Shown: in pieces, positions 8,337 to 15,427 of the stretch
How positions within the stretch are numbered: the first letter of the stretch is position 1
How the letters are laid out: each line of letters opens with the position of its first letter
DNA from: Channa striata
Taxonomy: Eukaryota > Chordata > Actinopteri > Anabantiformes > Channidae
Reading direction: 5' to 3'
Length of the DNA: 64,000 nucleotides
Assembly (NCBI GenBank): GCA_033026295.1
Contig: CM065170.1
Location: 21,338,040-21,402,039, forward strand
The notes under the pieces: model-generated
Database searches by the model: none
Seen by the model: only the letters and a program-made list of their open reading frames with translations
Told to the model about the DNA's origin: nothing
Program-made: the position numbers and the translations under genes

Positions 8337-9100
8337 TCCTGAGGTACGATCGCGATCGACGCGAGTTCACAAGAGCGCCCGCCGTCTTCTCTTCTTCCGT
8401 GGAGCATTACCTGAACAAGCGAGCCGGGTTCAAGGCGAAACTCAAACTCAAGCGTAGCGGACAAATTCAAGCGGGCGGGCTCGCGGGTGCCCGAGTTCCT
8501 GGCCTGCGTGCACCGGACCCTAGTGGAGGATACGCTCAAGAGGATGTACGTGATAGAGAGAGGCAACGTGCCCGTACGGGCGATCAGGGACCCCGAAGGC
8601 GGCTTCACGGAAGAAGGCTACCCCGTGTACATGGTCAGGACTCCGGGTTCGGAAACCCTGTCGGACGTCACGAGGCCCTTCGTGAAAGACAGGAGAGTGA
8701 AGCTGGAATACGAGAACAGCAGCTCCGCGTACTGCCACGTGGCGAAGAAGAGCTATGTGTCTCTCACTCACGGCCTGGACGACAAAGGCGACCTGTCTGC
8801 CCTCTCGGTCAAGATCAGGGGACTCTCCGCTGTGAAGAGCATGCGGTCGCCGTGCGATTCCGCGGTGACAGAAACCTTTATATCGTGCGTGATGAGAGGG
8901 GACTGCGTGAAGCTAGAACCGCGTGCGGTGTCCTGCTTCTCCACCTGCCCCTGGCACCGGCTGGCCGCGGGGGACGTGATACTGTATCCCGAGCGCGAGC
9001 TCACCGTGGACGTGCGCGGCCGGTGGCAACAGCTGGATCAGGCGGCATCCATTCTCGCGCCCCACAGAGTGCAGCGCGTTGTGGAGCTGCAGCTAGATAA
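8111..9100 (+). CDS. Polymerase palm fragment with motif A
   Basis: Credible only from about 8165 to 8455. It contains motif A (DFASMYPSI) and the helical HYLNKRAGFKAKLK segment that in family-B polymerases leads toward motif B. Instead of motif B the frame stops making sense at about 8455. Confidence 0.55.
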   Translation: MEGGLGVRSPHRPASGPGMGLELAFDFASMYPSIMCALNISPETTVPWPPSRFGHDLTGWVCYSWETEGFDYTSLILRYDRDRREFTRAPAVFSSSVEHYLNKRAGFKAKLKLKRSGQIQAGGLAGARVPGLRAPDPSGGYAQEDVRDRERQRARTGDQGPRRRLHGRRLPRVHGQDSGFGNPVGRHEALRERQESEAGIREQQLRVLPRGEEELCVSHSRPGRQRRPVCPLGQDQGTLRCEEHAVAVRFRGDRNLYIVRDERGLREARTACGVLLLHLPLAPAGRGGRDTVSRARAHRGRARPVATAGSGGIHSRAPQSAARCGAAAR

Positions 9101-9464
9101 GGGGTTTTCGGCGGTCTCGGTAACGCTCGCGAGACCCTGTGGACGCGAGGCTTCGGAGACCGAGGGCTCGAGACCCGAAGACCTCACCGTGGTGAGGTCC
9201 CTGTACAAGGACCGCATGTATTGCCTGAACCACATGCTTTCGAGCCGTTCTCAGGGACCTGCTCGCGTGCAGAGCGTCGGAGCTCATCGCGTCCAAGATG
9301 GGAGCGGGCTTTTTCCCCTGGAGCAGTCTAATCAAATCCGCGAAAAACAAACACTTCGACCAACAGACCCTCGAGCGCCTCAAAGTCAGCAAGGCCAGTG
9401 TGAAGACCACATACATGGAGATCGTACGCACGTGGCTGCAGAAAATCACGGGGCTCTCGACTAA
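8487..9464 (+). CDS. Polymerase post-motif C / KKxY and thumb fragment
   Basis: Credible from about 8457 to 9235. It contains AKKSYVSL, matching the KKxY region, followed by a KIRGL segment that lines up with the KGxxxVR part of herpesvirus polymerases. This means the sequence has already passed the place of motif C. The frame changes again near 9235, and the 9298-9669 ORF continues. Confidence 0.55.
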   Translation: MPEFLACVHRTLVEDTLKRMYVIERGNVPVRAIRDPEGGFTEEGYPVYMVRTPGSETLSDVTRPFVKDRRVKLEYENSSSAYCHVAKKSYVSLTHGLDDKGDLSALSVKIRGLSAVKSMRSPCDSAVTETFISCVMRGDCVKLEPRAVSCFSTCPWHRLAAGDVILYPERELTVDVRGRWQQLDQAASILAPHRVQRVVELQLDKGFSAVSVTLARPCGREASETEGSRPEDLTVVRSLYKDRMYCLNHMLSSRSQGPARVQSVGAHRVQDGSGLFPLEQSNQIREKQTLRPTDPRAPQSQQGQCEDHIHGDRTHVAAENHGALD

Positions 9465-9551
9465 ACCCGTGGAGTGTCACGAGTTCTACAAGTGCAACCC
9501 CTGCGAAGCCGCCTTCTACAGATACCTGTTTAACCTCCAAGCTACCGCGGG

Positions 9552-10697
9552 ATGCACCACTGCCATGTTCGGGGGTTCCCCGGCTTGCGAGGCGAAACGG
9601 CCGAGGGCAGTCCGCAGGCGCAAGAAGGGGTCGAGTCGCTCGAGGCGACTTCTGACTCCGCGGAGCTGATCCCTCACCCCTACCAGCCCTTCAGTAAGTG
9701 CTTCTCCAACTCCAGGGTCCTTTTGGCTCACAGAGCGGACCGCGAGTTGATCAACCGTTCCGGGAAGCTTGTGGCTCACTGCATCGTGGACTACTGCTTG
9801 CCCCGGCACATGTACGGCTCCCCCGTGGGTTCGGCGGAGAGCCTGGCGGAGTGCAAGCGACACTTGCTCGTTGCCTTTGCGTTGATTCGAGGGCGCTTGA
9901 AGAGGGCGACCGCGGCCTTCAACTCCATCATGAACAATTGCCCGGAACACATGACACCGGCCTGTGGCCTTCGAGAGACGGAGAGCTTGAGCGCGCGTCG
10001 CGAGGCTGTCGCCCGCCTGACGGGCGAGAAGTTGGAGGCTTGTCTGAGAGTGGTCACCGGAGACATGTCCCTCTCGCCCGGAGAGGTGTACGAGAGCCTG
10101 AGCGTCGAGCTCGGACGGGCGCTCGCGAAAGCCTCGTCTGAAGGAGTCATGAGCCTGGGCGGTGAGGACTCGACGCTGTTCGCGTGTTCGGACACACGCA
10201 TCTCTCTTTCGCTGCCGGCCTCGATGTTCACTGACGCCGGCCTGGCGTGCCCCACTGGCAGACTGTCTTTGCTGAGGAGCGAGGTCTCGGAAAGAGCTCT
10301 CGTGGATCTGGCGGGCGTGGTGTATCAGACCGTGCTCATGTTGCAGATACGCTCGGCCCGCGCTTTCGCCTCTGTCCCCGGGGCGTACCCGGACTCCGTG
10401 CTGTGCATCATGCCGTACTCCCGCGAAGACCCTGATCTGATGAGAACCTGGCTCGAGGCCTTCAAGGGCAGACGGTGGCTCAAGCCCACGCGAGTTAAAC
10501 TCGGCAAGAGGACCGCTCTCTCGGGGGGCGAACTCGACCGTAAGGAAGCCACGTACCATTGCACGGGGTGCAAGAATTTCTACAGAGACCTCTTTGTGAG
10601 TAAGGTTTCGGGTGACATGCTTTTCTGCACCGTGTACGGCAGTGGGAACAAGAGACTCCTGGGACATTGCGTCAACGAGGCTTGGTGGATCCCGTGA
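9552..10697 (+). CDS. Polymerase C-terminal region (or separate downstream ORF)
   Basis: Open for 381 codons. The first 30 or so codons overlap the previous frame; the believable part begins near 9600 with an acidic linker. A CxxC pair near the end (HCTGCKNF) and a later HCV could form a metal site. It carries no polymerase catalytic motif. I read it as the polymerase tail because there is no intergenic gap, no polyA signal and no TATA box in front. An independent gene with a start near 9552 cannot be excluded. Confidence 0.45.
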   Translation: MHHCHVRGFPGLRGETAEGSPQAQEGVESLEATSDSAELIPHPYQPFSKCFSNSRVLLAHRADRELINRSGKLVAHCIVDYCLPRHMYGSPVGSAESLAECKRHLLVAFALIRGRLKRATAAFNSIMNNCPEHMTPACGLRETESLSARREAVARLTGEKLEACLRVVTGDMSLSPGEVYESLSVELGRALAKASSEGVMSLGGEDSTLFACSDTRISLSLPASMFTDAGLACPTGRLSLLRSEVSERALVDLAGVVYQTVLMLQIRSARAFASVPGAYPDSVLCIMPYSREDPDLMRTWLEAFKGRRWLKPTRVKLGKRTALSGGELDRKEATYHCTGCKNFYRDLFVSKVSGDMLFCTVYGSGNKRLLGHCVNEAWWIP

Positions 10698-10794
10698 GCA
10701 GTGAACGTAGGGCTCCGATCGACCTCGGATCGCAAAGTAGTTCTTGTGAATAGCCACCCCCATCTTTTTTTGTTCGAGTACCGCATCTGATGTG

Positions 10795-10880
10795 TTTTTT
10801 AAAAGAATTTAAAAAGGTCGTAGTTATGAAAGACTAACTAGAACCACGTCAGGACCCCCGCTGGGACCAAGACTCGTACA
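10795..10880 (+). promoter_or_regulatory. Promoter region with TATA-like box for the 390-aa ORF
   Basis: An AT-rich patch (TTTTTTAAAAG then TTTAAAAAGG at about 10807-10816) stands out in GC-rich DNA about 65 bp before the ATG at 10881. This is the usual layout of a herpesvirus late gene promoter. The assignment is inference. Confidence 0.45.
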
Positions 10881-12053
10881 ATGGCCTTTTGTCAAAAGGA
10901 ATACGTCTTTTCTCACATCATAACCAAGGACAGCAGGGCTCACCAGCCTGCATTGTTCCAGCTTGACCTGCGAGATCTCATTCAGCCGTTAGGGGAATGC
11001 AGTCCCATGTTTGTGATCGACTCTATGAGCGTGACGGCGTACAAACAAGGTACCTCGGAGAGGATACCGGTCAAGTTCGCTGTGCTCAACTCCAGCAAGA
11101 CCAGGGCTCTGACGAATGACCCCTGCAGGCTGTCTTCGAAATGGAACGTGGAACTAGGCGGCTTGTCTTCTGTCAAGATAGCGGGCACGGACAAGACGCC
11201 ATTCCACCGTTCGCTTACCGTGTACGACGAAGACAACAGGCAGGCCATGCTTAACGTGCTGACATTCATGATGACGGAGGGCCTTCGGGCGTCCGACGAC
11301 GCCAAGGGATCGTTGGACCTTCTCGGGGCGCAGTGTTCAAACAAGGACTTTGTCGTCGACTGCGAGCGACGCGGGATCGAGTCCTCGGCCCGCGTGGTCG
11401 GGAGCGACACGGGAAACCCCACCCTGCGCCTGTGTCTATGCACGGACGGGTACGTGTGCGTGCCCCGGAGGGCTGACATGCAGCGCGAAGCGCAAACGCA
11501 CAGGAGTCTGATCAGGCTCCTGCGATGTGCGTACAGGGATAACCTGGACGTCATACGCAAAGTGGCTTGGTTCACGGACAGCGTCGGCTGTGACCGTCTT
11601 TACGCGGACGACCCCGACAGGATATCGATCCCGTTCCAGCTGATGGACTTCATCGTGTCCTTCTACCGGACTCTGAGCGAGTACGCCGACAACTTCGCTG
11701 TGGTTCACTCGAAAGCCCCCCATGTGAAGGTGTTGATCAAGAGCCCCTCTGAAAACGTGGGCTACGTCACCGGCTCCGTGACCGTCACATTGTTGTATGG
11801 CACCAGCGTGCTCGACGTGTGCTACAACATGAGCGCGGGGGTGCGAGACGCCGAAGAGGGAGAGGAATTGGATCTCGGAGCGGCGGTGGCTCAGCTCGGG
11901 TACGACACATTGATCAGAAGGTTCCCGCTGAGGTTCAAGCAGGTCCAACGGGACATGTCGCTCAAAGACTGGTGTGCCTTTCATCACGGCGAGACCAGCG
12001 CCGCGGAGCACGGCTCCGTCGCGCCTTCTCTCCTCTTAAGTCAGATGTACTGA
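10881..12053 (+). CDS. Uncharacterised herpesvirus-like protein, 390 aa, intact
   Basis: A clean ATG-to-TGA frame with no break, a TATA-like box 65 bp upstream and an AATAAA 48 bp after the stop. I do not recognise a conserved domain. Composition is soluble and globular with no signal peptide or membrane helix; beta-rich stretches alternate with acidic loops. By size and by position next to the polymerase it could be a capsid triplex subunit or a replication accessory protein, but neither is supported by a motif. It is one of only two long viral frames here that remain open, which contrasts with the broken genes beside it. Confidence 0.65.
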   Translation: MAFCQKEYVFSHIITKDSRAHQPALFQLDLRDLIQPLGECSPMFVIDSMSVTAYKQGTSERIPVKFAVLNSSKTRALTNDPCRLSSKWNVELGGLSSVKIAGTDKTPFHRSLTVYDEDNRQAMLNVLTFMMTEGLRASDDAKGSLDLLGAQCSNKDFVVDCERRGIESSARVVGSDTGNPTLRLCLCTDGYVCVPRRADMQREAQTHRSLIRLLRCAYRDNLDVIRKVAWFTDSVGCDRLYADDPDRISIPFQLMDFIVSFYRTLSEYADNFAVVHSKAPHVKVLIKSPSENVGYVTGSVTVTLLYGTSVLDVCYNMSAGVRDAEEGEELDLGAAVAQLGYDTLIRRFPLRFKQVQRDMSLKDWCAFHHGETSAAEHGSVAPSLLLSQMY

Positions 12054-12100
12054 TTGTGTGTTTTGGGGTGAATGTGCGACGTCAACGTGAAACAAAACTC

Positions 12101-12106
12101 AATAAA
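12101..12106 (+). terminator. PolyA signal AATAAA, probably shared by the polymerase and 390-aa genes
   Basis: The first AATAAA on the + strand after the polymerase start region; none occurs between the polymerase stop (10697) and the next ATG. This fits 3'-coterminal nested transcripts, common in herpesviruses. A second AATAAA follows near 12164. Confidence 0.55.
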
Positions 12107-12221
12107 GTATCAGGCGGTGGATGCCACTGAGCCTTTACTCTAATCTTGGAAGGTTTTGGTGTAAAATAAAAACCAGCTCGAAACACGCGGTGTCCCTTTA
12201 TGTATTTATTAATGTCACGTG

Positions 12222-12520
12222 CGACATAAAACCAAACACGAGTTCATGTTGTGAACATCACATACATTCTTACTCCCTGCTCTCACTCCCTGCTCAGAGA
12301 CACAATCTCATTACAAATGCTGACATAAAATCAGATACGGGTTAGTGGTGCTGCGAAAATCATGCACATTCTTCTTACTCCCCGCTCTCACTCCCTGCTC
12401 AGCCACACAATCTCATTACAGACATAAAACCAGATGCGGGTCGGTAGTGCTGCGAATATCATCTTCTTCTTCTTACTCCCGGCTCAGCAACACAATCTTC
12501 TGGCCCTTTGTTAGATGATG
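12222..12520 (-). repeat. About 100-bp tandem triplication at the 3' end of the OTU gene
   Basis: Three diverged copies start near 12222, 12323 and 12421. Each runs from GACATAAAA(C/T)CAGA through GTGCTGCGAA and a CTTACTCCC...GCTCAG block to CACAATCTCATTACA. The rightmost copy includes the last codons and stop of the OTU ORF (stop at 12473), so the gene's 3' end has been duplicated into its own 3' flank. Confidence 0.65.
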
Positions 12521-14389
12521 AATGACGCCCCGTATGTCGGCGTGTGGGGTGGTGAGTTGCTCTTTCCCGTCCTCGATCAGTACCATAAACCGTTGTGCGC
12601 TGAAGACGACTTTGTATTTGACAACGTCTCCGAGGGTATCCGGCGAAGTCAAGACCTCAAACAGGTATCCCGGACCACGCGTCTCCGTCGCGTCGGTCGA
12701 GGCGGTCACGATGCCCGCTCTGGTTTCTCCACCGCAACTCAAATCAAAGAGCTGCACGCCGTACGGTCCCACGTGTGTGTGGAACGGGGTCAGGTTTCTG
12801 AGTACGGATTCCATCGTCGCCAGGCTTTGTCTGCGACTGTAAATCCCCCACCAAGCCCCTTTCAGAGCGTCCTTTATATTCCTGAGCTGTGTGGGGATGC
12901 GGCTGTCATAGAAGTAGCTCTTCTTGTGGGACATCAAATGTCTGGGCTTGGACAGGATCTCAAGGCCCCGTAGGCGGCTCATGTTCACCGCGATGTTGGT
13001 GGGGCTATCGAAATACCCCCTCAGGTCGGTGCACGTGTACATCCCGCGGTTCAACACGATCGCGTGAGACCTGAGCTTATCCTTCTCGCCCTTCCAAGCG
13101 ATAGAACACAGCGCACTGAGTCGACTGGGCTCGCGAGGCTCCGAGATAATCATGGCTTTCTGTGCTGTGGGTTGATTTAAGGCGCGTGTGATCTTGTCGA
13201 ACGGAGCGTCACAACACCACCTGTCACCTAACCATTCTAGGAACTTTTTCCACGAGTGCACGATGTGTACCCAGTGGATCTCGATGTCGGTGTCTTCTTC
13301 TCCGAGCGCCGTGAGTGAAGGCGTGCGGTTCGTGCTGCTTTCGCGAAGCTCCCCGCGGCGACCCGAACGCGCCTCGCGGTCAGACGGATCCACGTCCACC
13401 CAGGGGGTTGAAGGGCTGTACGACTCCGCGTCTTGCTCCGCGTTGTCGCGTTCGCCTATTTGGCGACGGTCACATTTCGTGTTGAGCTTTGTGTCGCGAC
13501 CGCGACCTCCGTGCCGTTTGCGCCTGCGGCCTCGCGTGCACTCCTTGTAATAGTCCTGCGTAGCGCAATATGAGCAACGGGTCGCTCCCCTGTGTAGAGT
13601 TGTGTGCTTGCAAAACCCGTAGCAGTCGGACGAGCCTTGCGCTTTCACGCAGACCACCGGTTGGTAGTGGGCGCCCTCGTTCACTAGGTATATCCCCTGC
13701 CGCGGGTAAAGCTCGTACGCGAGGTACCGTTCCCACTCGTTGTAAACTATTGGTTCGGGGATGTCGGGCTTGTAGACGAGCCACTTCCCTCTGTAGTACG
13801 TGTATATCGGCAGCCCGAAGTGAATCGCCAGCGCCGAGATCTCGACCTCGGTGACCCAGGTGCCAGACTCGTCCATGCGCCTCATCTGCACGTAGTCGGC
13901 CGCGGTGTCAAAGCCCTCAGGGAGCACCCAGGCTTTGCCGCTGTTCCTCACGTTGCCCCATCTCATTAGTTCACTGACGCACTTCCGTCTGATGTCGAGG
14001 TGATACGCCTCGTCGCAGCAGAGCGCGTAGCTGATCGCTCTGAACAGGCAGTTGCCGTCCCCTTGCACGGACACCGCCTTGCACGGCGGGCCCAGTGGCA
14101 CAGGCCTGAAAGCCAAGCCGTAGCACTTTCCTCGCCATCCCTTCATTCCGTCCTCCAGGTCGTTGTCGTCCCTCGGCCCCAGACCCATGCAGTGTATTTC
14201 GGTGTGGATGCCTCTCAAAGGATTAAATTTCATTTCGAGTTTTTTGTTTTCGTTGGTATCGACGAACAGCACTTCCTCGTCAGAATCGAGTTCCTCGTCG
14301 ATTTCCGACGCGTCGCGATTTGGCGTTGGGTCACCATTTTCCCTCTGCCGGTTTAGGACCGCTGATGTGATTGAAGTCGACTCATTCAT
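12473..14389 (-). CDS. OTU-domain cysteine protease (predicted viral deubiquitinase), 638 aa, intact
   Basis: The frame is open from ATG at 14389 to the stop at 12473. Residues about 100-250 form an OTU domain: Asp111 and Cys114 in GDGNCLFRAIS, the WVTEVEISALA helix near 178-188, and the catalytic His241 in NEGAHYQPVV. All three expected active-site elements are present. A Cys/His cluster follows (C256, C260, H262, C272, C275), probably a small zinc-binding module. The N-terminus is acidic with a VLFVD stretch that resembles a SUMO-interaction motif. The C-terminal half is unrecognised. OTU proteins would remove ubiquitin from host or viral targets; fish herpesviruses of carp and catfish are known to encode OTU-like proteases. 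A second, broken copy lies just upstream. Confidence 0.8.
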   Translation of the reverse strand: MNESTSITSAVLNRQRENGDPTPNRDASEIDEELDSDEEVLFVDTNENKKLEMKFNPLRGIHTEIHCMGLGPRDDNDLEDGMKGWRGKCYGLAFRPVPLGPPCKAVSVQGDGNCLFRAISYALCCDEAYHLDIRRKCVSELMRWGNVRNSGKAWVLPEGFDTAADYVQMRRMDESGTWVTEVEISALAIHFGLPIYTYYRGKWLVYKPDIPEPIVYNEWERYLAYELYPRQGIYLVNEGAHYQPVVCVKAQGSSDCYGFCKHTTLHRGATRCSYCATQDYYKECTRGRRRKRHGGRGRDTKLNTKCDRRQIGERDNAEQDAESYSPSTPWVDVDPSDREARSGRRGELRESSTNRTPSLTALGEEDTDIEIHWVHIVHSWKKFLEWLGDRWCCDAPFDKITRALNQPTAQKAMIISEPREPSRLSALCSIAWKGEKDKLRSHAIVLNRGMYTCTDLRGYFDSPTNIAVNMSRLRGLEILSKPRHLMSHKKSYFYDSRIPTQLRNIKDALKGAWWGIYSRRQSLATMESVLRNLTPFHTHVGPYGVQLFDLSCGGETRAGIVTASTDATETRGPGYLFEVLTSPDTLGDVVKYKVVFSAQRFMVLIEDGKEQLTTPHADIRGVIHHLTKGQKIVLLSRE

Positions 14390-14807
14390 GGTTCGGGCCC
14401 GGCTAGATGGAGCCGTGGTGCGACCTCATACTGTGTATACTACATAATCACTAGATATGCTCCAGAGCACGGGGTCGTTTCGGAGGATACGTTGACGTGC
14501 ATAATAAAATACATGTGATAGTCACTTTGTGTGTCTCTTTTTTTTTTATTTAAAAAGCATAAACAGACAGATACAGACACATGGTTTTGCTGGTCAAACG
14601 ATTCGGTCCAACACACTGTTCGGACACTGACAATCTTAATCCCGTAGCTTTGATGATGTGGTTTACAGAAAGCAGACGTGTTAGAGGTTTAGCTAACGTT
14701 AGCAATGAGTGGAAATATCAAACCAGACGATATAGCACAGCTTTTCTTTTTTTTATGCAAACTAATACTCTCCTTCTTCCAGTACGATCAGTGAATGCCA
14801 TGCTCTC
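14390..14807. other. Spacer between the two OTU genes
   Basis: AT-rich compared with its neighbours. It holds the putative promoter of the intact OTU gene next to 14390 and the 3' end signal of the truncated copy. No gene is seen; ORF 14581-15030 on the + strand is antisense translation. Confidence 0.5.
14545..14550 (-). terminator. PolyA signal (AATAAA on the minus strand) for the truncated OTU copy
   Basis: TTTATT on the + strand, about 260 bp after the minus-strand stop at 14808, in a T-rich run. The position suits the 3' end of the upstream OTU paralog. Confidence 0.35.
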
Positions 14808-15427
14808 CTACTTCTCTCCCTTCTGTTTTATCGGCTCCAGATTGGATAGAGTCCTCTTGGAGCGGTCCACTGATGCGCGAGGTGGACTCCTTGTGTTCAC
14901 GTTTCTGCGAAGTGTCATCGACGTGTTCTGCGGTCCGCGGGACGCACGCTCTCGTCCTCTGCGCCGCTCTCCGGTTGGACATCCTCGTTCCCCAGAGTCC
15001 AGCGCTCGGTATCTCGCCTCAAACTCGTAGCGTTCCGTGTCAGGTTCGTAGTAGCCTATGTCAGAATCATAGCATTCTACGTCGGGTTGGTAGTCACGGC
15101 CATCGGCGGAAAGCTGCGAGGGCACGCTTGGTTCGCAGAATGCGCACGCTTTCGCTCCACAGGGCAGGTTTGTGTGCTTGCAAAAAGAGCAACAGCGGAT
15201 CCGATCCGTGGTTTTCACGCAAACCACAGGTCTGTAGCGACCGCTCTGGCTCACGAGATACACACCACCTCTTTTGTGAAAAGGTTTCGGGACCAGTAAA
15301 CGTGCCACTTTCCGTCCTTGTGAAGGTATATTGGTGCCGAGAGGAAATTCACCAGCGCTAGGATCTCGACCTCTGTGCCCCACGTGCCGAGTTCCTCCAT
15401 CCCTGTGGCCTGCAGGTAGTGGAAACC
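14808..15427 (-). pseudogene. Truncated and decayed second OTU gene
   Basis: Clear paralog of the 638-aa protein: GVYLVSQSGRYRPVVCV matches GIYLVNEGAHYQPVVCV, and the following Cys cluster (CxFCKHT...CxFC) is kept. The catalytic His position is Arg. Upstream in a different frame (about 15420-15290) the WGTEVEIL segment matches WVTEVEIS, so there is a frameshift near 15280. The N-terminal part with the catalytic Asp and Cys is missing because satellite DNA begins at about 15428. The ATG of the open frame (15440) lies in the satellite, so that ORF is a chimera. It cannot encode an active protease. Confidence 0.8.

Larger units (their letters stand above)
6110..10697 (+). pseudogene. Endogenous alloherpesvirus-like family-B DNA polymerase, frame-broken
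   Basis: Polymerase-like sequence covers about 1,530 codons, the size I would expect for a fish herpesvirus polymerase. Seen in order: Exo I CLDIET (about 6765-6782), Exo II YNAEFD (about 7245-7262), an Exo III-like segment with VVDLYRM (about 7605-7625), motif A DFASMYPSI (about 8187-8213) and the KKSY motif (about 8746-8757). The reading frame changes near 7360, 8160, 8455, 9235 and 9600. Motif B (Kx3NSxYG) and motif C (YGDTDS) are not found on either side of the 8455 break. As read it cannot make an active polymerase. A TATA-like box precedes the ATG. No AATAAA follows the stop, so transcripts may end at the signal at 12101. Assignment to family B is firm; assignment to Alloherpesviridae rests on the fish host, gene style and neighbours. 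Confidence 0.85.

Noticed and set aside
6110..10697. Polymerase frame changes explained by introns
   Set aside because: The frame changes occur without gaps in protein similarity and without GT...AG borders of reasonable length, and herpesvirus polymerases are normally unspliced.
9516..10763. 415-codon minus-strand ORF opposite the polymerase C-terminus
   Set aside because: A shadow frame in high-GC DNA with no motif or promoter. The + strand frame has the better codon pattern and signals.
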